A stretch of DNA of 64,000 bases from Candidatus Thiodiazotropha sp. (ex Epidulcina cf. delphinae) (GTDB lineage Bacteria; Pseudomonadota; Gammaproteobacteria; Chromatiales; Chromatiaceae), in contig JAHXHS010000018.1 in the NCBI GenBank assembly GCA_025656455.1, positions 1 through 64,000 on the forward strand. The letters run 5' to 3'. The position numbers and the translations under genes were made by a program. The notes below the pieces were generated by a model. The model did not search any database. It was not told where the DNA came from and was given only the letters and a program-made list of their open reading frames with translations. Positions 23,257 through 31,770 of this stretch are shown in pieces (the stretch's first letter is position 1; every line of letters begins with the position of its first letter).

Positions 23257-23404
23257 AGCTAGTGTCCGTCCGGAAAGAAAAACTCTCGCAAAGACGCCAA
23301 GATCGCAAAGTTATAACTTATTGTTTTTTATTGTATTTATTTTTCCTTGGCGATCTTGGCGTCTTTGCGAGAGAAATTGTCTTGTTTCTGGACGGACACT
23401 AGCT
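23257..23404. mobile_element. Family B palindromic MITE, complete copy; supplies aorC stop
   Basis: A 148-bp element with perfect ends AGCTAGTGTCCGTC and GACGGACACTAGCT. Inner arms CTCTCGCAAAGACGCCAAGA and its complement make almost the whole element one long hairpin. The aorC stop TAG (23399-23401) coincides with the TA at its right edge, which is consistent with insertion at a TA target. Partial copies are at 13714-13790, 41110-41177 and 41676-41765. A related element sits at 38382-38538. Confidence 0.75.
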
Positions 23405-24646
23405 AACACCCAGCACCGACCCCAGATAGGCTTCCATCAGGCGGGTCGGATCCTTCATTAAACGCCCCTTCCACTCGCCCAACGGAACACGACCGCGGAT
23501 CAACCCCCTGAGCACACCGATATGCTGGGTATGCCCAAGACAGCCGGCGCCGATGAGATACTCACCATCGAACTGGAGTTTCAAATAGCGGTGCCTGGCC
23601 TCATCCAACAAGACTGATGACTCCCCTCCCTCGACACCCATCCATTGGCCGAAGGAGGCCGAAATCAATCCCAGGGTATCCAGGATGTTCATATTGAGAC
23701 TACCCTGATGGACAACACTCTCCCCGGAGACCATGTTCGATGCCGCGATGCGACCATGCTCCACCGCGGTAGGCTGAATCGCCTGCACGGAATAACCGCC
23801 GGTGGAATAGTCCCGAGCCTGGGCAACATCGCCGGCGGCGAAGATGCCCGACTGGTTGGTCTCAAGATGAGCATTCACCAGAACACCTTGGTCAATATCG
23901 AGCCCCGATCCCGCCAGGAATGCAATATTGGGAGTAACCCCCACCGCTGTGATCACTAAACCTGCAGGCAGATTATCTCCATTCTCCAGGTTGACGGTTA
24001 GACCGCCGTGGTCTTTTTCTATCCCGGCCACACCACTGTTGGTGACGATAGTGACGCCCCGGTCTTCACACCAGGCCTTTATTAAGCTGCCGGCCACCTC
24101 ATCCAGCATCCGGGGGACCATGCGATCCGCCTTTTCCACCACCGTCAGTTGTACATCGCGCTCAACCAGTGCTTCCAGGATGATACAACCGATGAATCCC
24201 GCTCCGATCAACACCACCGGCACGCCCGGCTTGGCGCGCTCGATAATGGCGCGGGCATCCGCCAAGGTCCAGCAGCTGTGAACACCTGGTGAGTCGATGC
24301 CGGGAATCGGCGGTTTGACCGGCGTTGCGCCCGACGCTATCAGTAGGCGATCGAAGACCAGCGTATCGCCTCGAGCCAGTGTTACCGACCTGTGTTGCGG
24401 GTTAACGCCTGTGACTCCCTCCTGCAGAAGCTCTATCCGCCGTTCACTATAGTGGCTTTCCGATTTCCGCAGGTAGGTGCCTTGTTCGTCAATATCCTCG
24501 ACCAATAGATAGGGGATGGCCATACGGGAATAGGGCGGTTCCGATTCGCCGCCGATCAAGGTGATCCGGGCGGAGGGATCCAGGTCGCGTATGGTATCGC
24601 AAGCGGTAACACCTGCCGGCCCGGCGCCTATAACGATATGGTGCAT
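23399..24646 (-). CDS. aorC: FAD/NAD-dependent oxidoreductase subunit of the AOR complex
   Basis: This 415-residue flavoprotein is of the pyridine nucleotide-disulfide oxidoreductase class. The FAD site is at the start (HHIVIGAGPAGVTACDTIRD). A second dinucleotide site lies near 145 (VPVVLIGAGFIGCIILEALV), and IFAAGDVAQARDY near 275 is the usual second FAD contact. In the well-studied Aromatoleum enzyme, AorC passes electrons between the tungsten subunit and NAD. Here it follows aorB on the same strand with a 52-bp gap. The name comes from that operon layout. The last codon pair and stop coincide with the edge of a family B element, so the original C-terminus may have been slightly different. 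Confidence 0.8.
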   Translation of the reverse strand: MHHIVIGAGPAGVTACDTIRDLDPSARITLIGGESEPPYSRMAIPYLLVEDIDEQGTYLRKSESHYSERRIELLQEGVTGVNPQHRSVTLARGDTLVFDRLLIASGATPVKPPIPGIDSPGVHSCWTLADARAIIERAKPGVPVVLIGAGFIGCIILEALVERDVQLTVVEKADRMVPRMLDEVAGSLIKAWCEDRGVTIVTNSGVAGIEKDHGGLTVNLENGDNLPAGLVITAVGVTPNIAFLAGSGLDIDQGVLVNAHLETNQSGIFAAGDVAQARDYSTGGYSVQAIQPTAVEHGRIAASNMVSGESVVHQGSLNMNILDTLGLISASFGQWMGVEGGESSVLLDEARHRYLKLQFDGEYLIGAGCLGHTQHIGVLRGLIRGRVPLGEWKGRLMKDPTRLMEAYLGSVLGVS

Positions 24647-24698
24647 CTTGAAATCCTTTAGCGTTCAGCAAGCCGGGAAGGGGGCAGCCACGCCGGTG

Positions 24699-26552
24699 TC
24701 AGGATAGACCAAGCCGCTGGCGGGTTGCATCCGTCGGTATGCCCTCAGAGGTCCAGCCCCGCAACGCGTAATACTCAGGCAACATCACATCCAGATCATT
24801 GACACGCCCTTTAGCCGGTCCGCTGTTGGCGGCCTCCTTCAGCAAACGTTTGGGCAAGGTATCATCAGCGGCGCTCAGGCCCGCACGGATGTTGAAGTCC
24901 CGCTCCATATTCCAGATACGCTCTCCCACTTCCTGTAACCGTTCAGCCGTCCACTCCCCCTCACAGGCCCCATCGACCTGCGGTGCGATATCTTCCAGGG
25001 ACCAGGCAAATGTCGTAAACAGGCACAGGCCGCTGGAGTCCACGGCGGCAGTGGCATCCTGAAAGGCCTTGACCAACCCAGCCTTACCCTCGGTCACCAG
25101 GGGATCGGTCTTTTCAGGAATGCCCAGGACTTCCGAGGCAACGGTATAGCCTCGCAGATGGCAGGCCCCCCGGTTGGATGTGGCATAGGCGAGCCCCATT
25201 CCCTGGATGCCGCGTGGATCGTAGGCGGGGAACTCCTGACCTTTCACCGTCATAGAGAGTTCAGGGTGCCCGTATTTTTCACACAGTCGTTTCGAGCCCA
25301 GGCCCAGGTCCTTGCCGAAGCCCTCTCCTTTGACCAATGCCTCCACTGCCCAGACCAGTGCCTCGGCAGAACCGAACCTCAGTTCCTGCCCGCCGGTGTG
25401 CTCCGTTGTGACCGCGCCGATCTTAAACAACTCAATGGCGGCTGCAAGGGTGGAGCCAAAAGAGATCGGATCGAATCCGTCCTCATTGCAAACAAAGTTG
25501 ACGTAGGTCAGGGCGTCCAGATCGTCGACGCCGGTATCCGGTCCCAGGGCCCAGGCAGCTTCATATTCCAGCCCCCCGGAGCTGCCCCAGTATTGCGGTT
25601 TGTTCTCGACGGAGAAGTGGCCTTTGTCAACCGTCGAGATACGCCCGCAAGCAATGGTGCACCCGAAACAGCCGGCGTTGGTGGTCAAGTTGGGCTTACT
25701 ATCCGTGGCGCGTTTTTCATGCATCGCCTCTCCCGACACATGCTGTGCTCCCTCAAACTGTACTTCACGCATATTCCGTGTCGGCAGGGCGCCGATTTCG
25801 TTGATGATATTCATCAATACCTGGGTGCCGTAGGTCGGCAGTCCCTGTCCGGTGACCGCATTGTCGGCAAGCACCTGCTTGGCGGCATTGACCGCACGCA
25901 TGAACTTGGCGGGATCCTTGATATTTCCCACGCCCTCGGTGCCGCGAACGGCCACTGCCTTGAGGTTCTTTGACGCCATCACGGTGCCGACGCCGGAACG
26001 TCCGGCCGCACGATGCAGATCATTGATCACCGCCGCATAGAGACAGCCGGCTTCCGCCGAGCGGCCGACGGCGGCGATCCGCAACATGGGATCCTGGTGT
26101 CTGTTGTGCAGCCACTCATCGGTTTGCCAGACACTGGTTCCCCAGACGGCTTCGGCGGAAAGCAGTTCAGCCTGGTCATTCATGATATAGAGGTAGACAG
26201 GTTGCGCAGACCTGCCCTCGAAGATGATCATGTCCCAACCGGCATTGCGCATCTCCGCACCGATGAAACCACCGGAATTGGAACAGGCCACGCAATGGGT
26301 CAAAGGGCTTTTGGTCACCACCGAATAGCGTCCGCCCGTCGAGGCCATGGTGCCGGTGAGCGGGCCGGTGGTCATGATCAATTTATTATCGGGAGAGAGA
26401 GGATCGACACCTGGATCGATCTCTTCAACCAAGTACTTGGTTGCGAGGCCGCGCTGGCCGAGATACGCCTGTGCCCATTGGTGGTTTAACGTCTCAGTGA
26501 GGCAACGTCCCTCAGTGAGATTGACGCGAAGAATTTTACCTGCCCATGACAT
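24699..26552 (-). CDS. aorB: Tungsten aldehyde ferredoxin oxidoreductase, catalytic subunit
   Basis: This 617-residue AOR-family enzyme oxidises aldehydes to acids, and some members also reduce acids. The N-terminal domain (SWAGKILRVNLTEGR, then GPLTGTMASTGGRYSVVTKS) binds the bis-pyranopterin tungsten cofactor. The 4Fe-4S ligands are C295, C298 and C302 in NAGCFGCTIACGR, with the fourth in SSGLCLFTTFAW near 505. The length fits bacterial AorB. The gene lies between a four-cluster ferredoxin (aorA, 17 bp upstream) and the FAD subunit (aorC), the three-subunit order of the Aromatoleum AOR. Here it could detoxify or recycle aldehydes during anaerobic growth. Confidence 0.92.
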   Translation of the reverse strand: MSWAGKILRVNLTEGRCLTETLNHQWAQAYLGQRGLATKYLVEEIDPGVDPLSPDNKLIMTTGPLTGTMASTGGRYSVVTKSPLTHCVACSNSGGFIGAEMRNAGWDMIIFEGRSAQPVYLYIMNDQAELLSAEAVWGTSVWQTDEWLHNRHQDPMLRIAAVGRSAEAGCLYAAVINDLHRAAGRSGVGTVMASKNLKAVAVRGTEGVGNIKDPAKFMRAVNAAKQVLADNAVTGQGLPTYGTQVLMNIINEIGALPTRNMREVQFEGAQHVSGEAMHEKRATDSKPNLTTNAGCFGCTIACGRISTVDKGHFSVENKPQYWGSSGGLEYEAAWALGPDTGVDDLDALTYVNFVCNEDGFDPISFGSTLAAAIELFKIGAVTTEHTGGQELRFGSAEALVWAVEALVKGEGFGKDLGLGSKRLCEKYGHPELSMTVKGQEFPAYDPRGIQGMGLAYATSNRGACHLRGYTVASEVLGIPEKTDPLVTEGKAGLVKAFQDATAAVDSSGLCLFTTFAWSLEDIAPQVDGACEGEWTAERLQEVGERIWNMERDFNIRAGLSAADDTLPKRLLKEAANSGPAKGRVNDLDVMLPEYYALRGWTSEGIPTDATRQRLGLS

Positions 26553-26569
26553 GATTGATCCCCTCCCGG

Positions 26570-27049
26570 TTAAGCGGTCGCCGAGCTGCCGGCATCGGTT
26601 CTACCCGCCCAGACGCGCATTCTTTCAAATCCGGTCTGATCCGCATCCACATACCGGATCGCAGCCGTCGGACAGGCCTTGGCGCAAGCGGGGTCGCCGC
26701 CGCAGAGATCGCATTTGATCACCTTGCCCGTGGCACTGTTGTAATTTATCGTTCCGAACGGGCAGGCGATGGTACAGACCTTACAACCGACACACATCGC
26801 TGCATGAACGACCTTCGCCCCGCTGTCTGCATCGATTGAAATCGCATCCACGGGGCAGGCCTGCATGCACCAGGCATCAGCACATTGGGTGCAGGTATAG
26901 GGCACGAAACGCCCCTCCTGGTGGAAGGTAAAAACACGAATTCTCGATTTTGAAGGATTGAATAATCCCTCGTTTTCAAATGAACACGCCAATTCACACT
27001 GTACGCACCCGGTACATTTATCAGCATCGATCAATAGGGATCTCAGCAT
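26570..27049 (-). CDS. aorA: Four-cluster ferredoxin subunit of the AOR complex
   Basis: This 159-residue iron-sulfur protein has four cysteine groups, enough for four 4Fe-4S clusters: CTGCVQCELAC, CTQCADAWCMQACP, CVGCKVCTIACP and CDLCGGDPACAKACP. It resembles AorA of the Aromatoleum aldehyde oxidoreductase and the HycB/DmsB-like electron carriers. No signal peptide is present, so it is cytoplasmic like its partners. It is the first gene of the minus-strand set aorA-aorB-aorC(-moaD-unknown). Its start codon, ATG 27049, has a GGAGGA site just upstream, read on the minus strand. Confidence 0.9.
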   Translation of the reverse strand: MLRSLLIDADKCTGCVQCELACSFENEGLFNPSKSRIRVFTFHQEGRFVPYTCTQCADAWCMQACPVDAISIDADSGAKVVHAAMCVGCKVCTIACPFGTINYNSATGKVIKCDLCGGDPACAKACPTAAIRYVDADQTGFERMRVWAGRTDAGSSATA

Positions 27050-27164
27050 ATTTTCCTCCTTCCTGTCTCGCCTTCACACCTTAATAATAAAAGGATTGAC
27101 GACCATCTTCCGGCATAACCCGGCATGGCCCATAAACAGCTTCAGTTATTAAGCGATGCCTTAT

Positions 27165-27449
27165 ATTAACCCGGCAACTAAATATATCGAGTTCAGCTGC
27201 CGTGTGCCTGCCTACGGCAAGGCATCAAAACGCCGCTGTAGCCCCTCCTACAGCAAGTTTTGATAACGCAGTCCGTAGGCAGGCACACGGCGGCCTATCT
27301 GTTAAAAATCAAAATGTTAGGGGCTTCAAGAATCCCCTTGCTCGGCGTTGTGGCTCTTACCAAGGGAGCCAACCCTTGGCTGCGAGCCACGCCTTGATCA
27401 AGGACATTCTTGAAGCCCTGAACTCGATATATTTAGTTGCCGGGTTAAT
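27165..27449 (+). mobile_element. Family A element, complete 285-bp cruciform copy
   Basis: The outer inverted repeats are about 32 bp (ATTAACCCGGCAACTAAAT ... and its complement). Between them lie two further self-complementary blocks. Block 1 (about 27198-27290) has arms beginning GCCGTGTGCCTGCCTACGG. Block 2 (about 27320-27418) has arms beginning GGGGCTTCAAGAATCC. A single strand would therefore fold into a three-way junction with two side hairpins. A complete copy in the other orientation is at 29522-29804 and damaged ones are at 28611-28870 and 51574-51770. No protein is encoded. An extra solo end follows at 27450-27484. Confidence 0.8.
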
Positions 27450-27731
27450 ATTATCCCGGTAACCAAGTATGTCGGGTTAATAATTGGGCATCCTTCGTAC
27501 AGGCATGCGCCGATGTTGATATGAATCGTTGAAAATGTATTTAGAGAAAATTGTGCCTTTCTCTATAGGGACTTCGACTACGCCTGGTGGAATAGGTCAG
27601 CGCCCAAACAAAGGTTAGTTGGGAAAGTTTTATAGTTCAAATATTTCAGGATGTTGCTCATCAAGTTAATACAGCAAGAGAAAATAACAACAAATAATGA
27701 CAATAAATCGGAACAAAATGGGTTTATCCCG

Positions 27732-28168
27732 TTAAGTTCTTTCACGCAGCAGTCGAATAAAAGCCTCTGCCACGGCATTGTTCAGGTTAGAGCGGGTGCG
27801 CGCGATCCATAAGGTACGATTGATACGCAATCCCTGAATCTTGATGTGGTAGAGGGTTCCCGAGTTCAACGCATCATCCACGGCAAAGCGAGGCAGAAAG
27901 CTTACATACCTGTCATGTTGCAGCATTTCGACAATGGTATCCGTCGAGCCGACTTCCATGGTAATCGGTAGCTGGTTGATGCCGATATCCTTCAGCGCCT
28001 TGTCGATAGCTTTCAGCAAAACCGAGCAACAGATCAGGCAGCATATGCTCACCGATGGCGAAGGTAACTTCTAGGCGCAGCCGGTTTTGGCCTGACCGCA
28101 GCGACTCCAGATCGTCCAACAGGGAGATCTGATGATCAAGCACCAAGCGGGCATACGCTGTTTCCCTG
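27732..28168 (-). pseudogene. LysR-family regulator remnant
   Basis: Read on the minus strand, one frame gives ETAYARLVLDHQISLLDDLE then LRLEVTFAIGEHMLPDLLLG. After a frame change near 28020-28035 another frame gives AIDKALKDIGINQLPITMEV then STDTIVEMLQHDRYVSFLPR, ending LLRER at 27732. These are the linker and substrate-binding domain of a LysR regulator with the middle deleted. The DNA-binding N-terminus is gone, replaced by the transporter remnant next to it. The gene is dead. It may once have controlled the transporter or the AOR locus nearby. Confidence 0.75.
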
Positions 28169-28354
28169 TTTGACGGTTTCTCTTCCAATGCAGTCATCTC
28201 CATCATCGCGGTCATGATCATCGGCGCCGGCCTCGACAAGACCGGCATCATGGGCCCGGCCGGATATCGGGTATCCGACTTCATCCGTGCCGGTGGAATC
28301 ATGACTCTGCACTTCCTGGCCGTGATGATGTTGGTGATGAATCTAGCCTACTGA
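28169..28354 (+). pseudogene. SLC13/DASS-type transporter remnant
   Basis: The plus-strand frame reads FDGFSSNAVISIIAVMIIGA then GLDKTGIM, the early membrane helix of a divalent anion:sodium symporter. It jumps at once to MGPAGYRVSDFIRAGGIMTL and FLAVMMLVMNLAY, the family's C-terminal end, before TGA. Several hundred residues in between are missing. Its left end abuts the LysR remnant, so two former neighbours have been collapsed into one scar. The scar lies between family A copies at 27165-27449 and 28611-28870, which lie in the same orientation. Confidence 0.75.
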
Positions 28355-28988
28355 TTGTGTGTGTTTTCTTTTTCCGATCGGAAGGGGATCGTTTGTAGGG
28401 CAGCCCTGTTTTAAGTACTATTGCTATTAACCCGGCAACTAAATATATCGAGCTGGGTTGCGCTCCTGTTTGCTATGATGGATTTCTTCACTTCGCGGCC
28501 CCCTGACCCAATACCTTGGGTTCCAGGGCTTCAAGTTACGGTGCGGCAGGGCCGCACCCTACGAAACTCGTAGAACATGGGAACAAGATGAACTCCGAAA
28601 CTTGAGTTATTATCAACCCGGCAACTAAATATATCGAGTTCAGCCGCACAGCAAGGCCTCAAAACGCTGCTGTAGCCCCCCCTACAGTAAGTTTTGATAA
28701 CGCCGCCCGTAGGCAGGCACACTGTGGCCTGTCTATTAAAAATCAAAATGTTAGGGACTTCAAGAATACCCTTGATCGGTGTTGTGGCTCTTACTCAAGG
28801 GAGCCAACCCTTGGCTGCGAGCACGCCTTGATCAATGGCATTCTTGAAGCCCTGAACTAAATATAACTCAACCGATTCGTGCAGATAAGGGTGAGCGGTG
28901 TTTCAGCCCCTTGTAATCATTCAGTCGAAAAAATTTTCCCGCTATGGAAGTAGACCCATGATTGGTGCGAAGACAGCCCTGCTTACCC
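28355..28988. other. Repeat zone with damaged family A copies
   Basis: No gene is visible. A solo family A end lies at 28427-28463 and a family E palindrome at 28540-28563. At 28611-28870 lies a family A element that keeps the left end and both inner blocks but has lost part of block 1 and the right outer repeat. The last 100 bases before the gene at 28989 should hold its promoter. Confidence 0.65.
28611..28870 (+). mobile_element. Family A element, damaged copy
   Basis: It starts with CAACCCGGCAACTAAATAT and has the two inner blocks in the same order as the copy at 27165-27449. The left arm of block 1 is shortened (about 20 bases lost), and the right outer repeat degenerates to CTGAACTAAATATAACTC. 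It lies in direct orientation to the 27165 copy about 1.4 kb away. Confidence 0.7.
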
Positions 28989-29432
28989 ATGAATGAATCA
29001 CGTATCATCAAGCGGTACAACGCCTACTATAAAGGTTGGTGCCTGGCTTTTGGCGAGCACACTGCCGAGTACGAGGAGGAGCGTGACATCAACTGGCTGT
29101 TCGGTGAAGACCGGATCGGCCTGATTCTCTCCCAAACCTTGCGAAAAGAGGCCCAGCATCAACTTCTCGGACACCACCAAGAGATGCCTCAACTCATTCT
29201 ATCCGATGAGACCGTAGGAATCAACAAATTCGACTACCGCCTGAAAGACGATATCGACAGGAGCAACATCCAAAAACTGAAAACATTTCTGCTTAGCGGA
29301 GAGGAGCTACACATGTTTCTGTCCAGTCATCTGTTCTACCCATCGCGTACGCGCATCATCACCTTTGCCATGAAAAAACCTCTTATCATCATGTATAAGG
29401 AGATGCAGCCGCTCAAGCTGATAATCGAATAG
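28989..29432 (+). CDS. Uncharacterised soluble protein upstream of narX
   Basis: This 147-residue protein has no signal peptide or membrane segment. It opens MNESRIIKRYNAYYKGWCLA, has an acidic patch EHTAEYEEERDINW, then RIGLILSQTLRKEAQHQLLG, and a basic C-terminal half ending KPLIIMYKEMQPLKLIIE. I do not recognise the family. The mixed charge and lack of repeats argue for a real folded protein. I take ATG 28989 rather than 28962 because the added residues look like untranslated sequence. It points toward narX, but a 285-bp element lies between, so shared transcription is doubtful. Confidence 0.6.
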   Translation: MNESRIIKRYNAYYKGWCLAFGEHTAEYEEERDINWLFGEDRIGLILSQTLRKEAQHQLLGHHQEMPQLILSDETVGINKFDYRLKDDIDRSNIQKLKTFLLSGEELHMFLSSHLFYPSRTRIITFAMKKPLIIMYKEMQPLKLIIE

Positions 29433-29521
29433 GTCCTTCCCCTGATCGGATGGGCGGAATTGGCGGCTTGTTCATAAGCCATCTCACCAGTGCCTTCTCG
29501 TCAATCTTGGCTTATAGTGAT

Positions 29522-29804
29522 ATTAACCCGGCAACCCAATATGTCGTGTTCAGGGCTTCAAGCATGCCCTTGATCAAGGCGTGGCTCGCCGGCAAGGGTG
29601 ATTCCCTTGTCAAGCGTCACAACACCGAGCAAGGGCATGCTTGAAGCCCCTAACCGATTGATATAAAAAAGACAGGCCGCAGTGTGCCTGCCTACGGGCG
29701 GCGTTATCAAAACTTGCTGTAGGGGAACTACAGCGGCGTTTTGATGCCTTGCTGTAGGCTGGCACACTGCGGCTGAACACGACATATTGGGTTGCCGGGT
29801 TAAT
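29522..29804 (-). mobile_element. Family A element, complete copy, inverted
   Basis: A 283-bp element with outer repeats ATTAACCCGGCAACCCAAT ... and its complement, and the two inner self-complementary blocks in reverse order relative to the copy at 27165. The outer arms extend into CAATATGTCGTGTTCAG, a sequence variant not shared by the 27165 copy. Left and right arms have therefore changed together within each copy. It ends 31 bp before the narX start codon, so it occupies the promoter region of the nitrate sensor. Confidence 0.8.
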
Positions 29805-29835
29805 ATAACCCTAACACAAGCCAGAGAATTGTGTA

Positions 29836-31770
29836 TTGAAACATTCACTGCTACTCCGATTCGGCTCTGTCATCACCATCCTCTTCATCCTTGCGGTGTC
29901 CGGCATGATGAGTTCGATGATCATCACCGAGACCGCGGAAGGTTATGCCGCTGCGATCAATCAGGCCGGTACGCTGCGTATGCAGTCCTATCGCATCGCC
30001 AGCAGTCTGGTGCACAGAACTACCTATGAGGACAACCTCTCCACAACCCGCACCAAACAGCTGGTTGCGGAGTACAACCAACGCCTGTTCAGTCCGCGTA
30101 TCCATGACGTCCTGGGCAAGAGACCAAGCGAGCGGGTCACCGAAACTTATCACGAAGTGGAGTCGCAGTGGCGGAAAATCATGCTTCCCAATCTGAACGA
30201 CTATCTCTCCTTGAACATTGCGCAATCCGTCTCACCCTCTGATAGACGTAGAATAACTTCCAGTCAGCGAGCCTACCTATCGCTGGTCGATGAATTCGTC
30301 GATGACATCCACCGCTTCGTGGAAGCCCTGGAGTTGAACGCTGAAGAGAAGATCCAGCAACTAAGGATTATCCAGATCGTGCTGCTCAGCCTCACCTTTC
30401 TGGTCGCCATCGTGAGTCTCTATCTGACCAAGATCCACGTACTCAACCCACTCCGCAACCTGCTTGCCTGCGCCAATGCGGCGCGTCACGGCGACTTCTC
30501 GGTCAGAAGCAGTTTTCTCAGTGACGACGAACTCGGCCAACTGGGCCAGGCATTCAATGTGATGGCGGAAGACCTATCGGTCATCTATGCCGACCTGGAG
30601 GCCCGGGTGCACGAAAAGACCCAGGATCTCGAACGCAGCAATCGCACCCTGGAACTGCTCTATTCCGCCACCAAGCGCCTCAGCGACTCATCCCTGAGCG
30701 AGGATGTCTTGATTGCGGTGATCCACGACATTGAGATGCTGGTAGGCGTCGATTGCGGCACCATCTGTCTCGGGCAGCTGAGCAACGGGCAAGTCAACCG
30801 TTTCGCCTCTACCAGAGAAATCGACATCCTACTGCAGGACGGGATTGAAAATCCCTGTGCCCTGTGCCATGGCGATGGTGGATCGCATACTTTCAAAATC
30901 GACCAGGCCGATGGCCAAAAAATCATCAACATCTTTTCCACACCGGTGCGTGACAACACCCAGCAATACGGCGTCCTGCTGATCGAATTCCCAGAATCCA
31001 AGCGGCTGGAAGAGTGGCAGGAGCGTCTCCTGGAAACGGTCGCAAGCCACATCGCACTGGCCATCAATGTCGCTGATCAGGTGACAAAGAATCGCAAACT
31101 CTCTCTTATGGAGGAGCGAAGCGTCATCGCCAGGGAACTGCATGACTCCATCGCCCAGTCGCTCTCGTATCTGAAAATCCAGGTATCGCGCCTGGAAAAG
31201 GCGATCAACGAGGATAGCGAAAAAAAGGCTATCCTGCAGATTACCGCCGCCCTGCGCTCGGCGCTCAACGGCGCCTATCGCCAATTACGCGAACTGCTCA
31301 CCACCTTCAGGCTCAGGTTCAGCGATGCCGATCTGGGTAAAGTTGTCGGCCAGACCGTCGAAGAGTTCGTCAACAGGTCCGGCATACCCATTGAGTACAT
31401 CAACCAGCTAGGCAATTGCCAATTCAATCCGAATGCCGAGATACATATCATTCAGATCATTCGAGAGGCCCTTTCGAACGTAATTCGCCACGCTAACGCC
31501 ACCCAGGCCAGGGTAAGCATCGCCTGCGACCAGCAGGGCTTGGTGCGCGTCTCCATCGAGGACGACGGCATAGGAATCAATGATGAAGGTGATATGATGC
31601 AGCATTATGGCTTACCGATCATGAAGGAACGCGCCGAATGGCTGGGGGGCAGCCTGAATATCACGGAGTCGCCGATTGGCGGCACCCAGGTAAGTCTCAC
31701 CTTCGACATCAATGACGCATCGGATAATGAATCCAGGAAGATGCTAATCGAGCAAATGAAAGATGCCTGA
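29836..31770 (+). CDS. narX: Nitrate/nitrite sensor histidine kinase NarX
   Basis: This 644-residue sensor has membrane helix 1 (residues 8-30), a periplasmic four-helix sensor, helix 2 (about 177-197), HAMP (200-255), GAF-like (270-415), HisKA_3 and HATPase domains. The ligand region EGYAAAINQAGTLRMQSYRI is the P-box of the NarX/NarQ family that binds nitrate. The phosphorylated His is H436 in ARELHDSIAQSL. The start is a TTG at 29836; no ATG or GTG fits the start of the membrane segment. It overlaps narL by 8 bp, so the two are coupled. Together they should switch on the nap operon that follows when nitrate is present. Confidence 0.93.
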   Translation: MKHSLLLRFGSVITILFILAVSGMMSSMIITETAEGYAAAINQAGTLRMQSYRIASSLVHRTTYEDNLSTTRTKQLVAEYNQRLFSPRIHDVLGKRPSERVTETYHEVESQWRKIMLPNLNDYLSLNIAQSVSPSDRRRITSSQRAYLSLVDEFVDDIHRFVEALELNAEEKIQQLRIIQIVLLSLTFLVAIVSLYLTKIHVLNPLRNLLACANAARHGDFSVRSSFLSDDELGQLGQAFNVMAEDLSVIYADLEARVHEKTQDLERSNRTLELLYSATKRLSDSSLSEDVLIAVIHDIEMLVGVDCGTICLGQLSNGQVNRFASTREIDILLQDGIENPCALCHGDGGSHTFKIDQADGQKIINIFSTPVRDNTQQYGVLLIEFPESKRLEEWQERLLETVASHIALAINVADQVTKNRKLSLMEERSVIARELHDSIAQSLSYLKIQVSRLEKAINEDSEKKAILQITAALRSALNGAYRQLRELLTTFRLRFSDADLGKVVGQTVEEFVNRSGIPIEYINQLGNCQFNPNAEIHIIQIIREALSNVIRHANATQARVSIACDQQGLVRVSIEDDGIGINDEGDMMQHYGLPIMKERAEWLGGSLNITESPIGGTQVSLTFDINDASDNESRKMLIEQMKDA

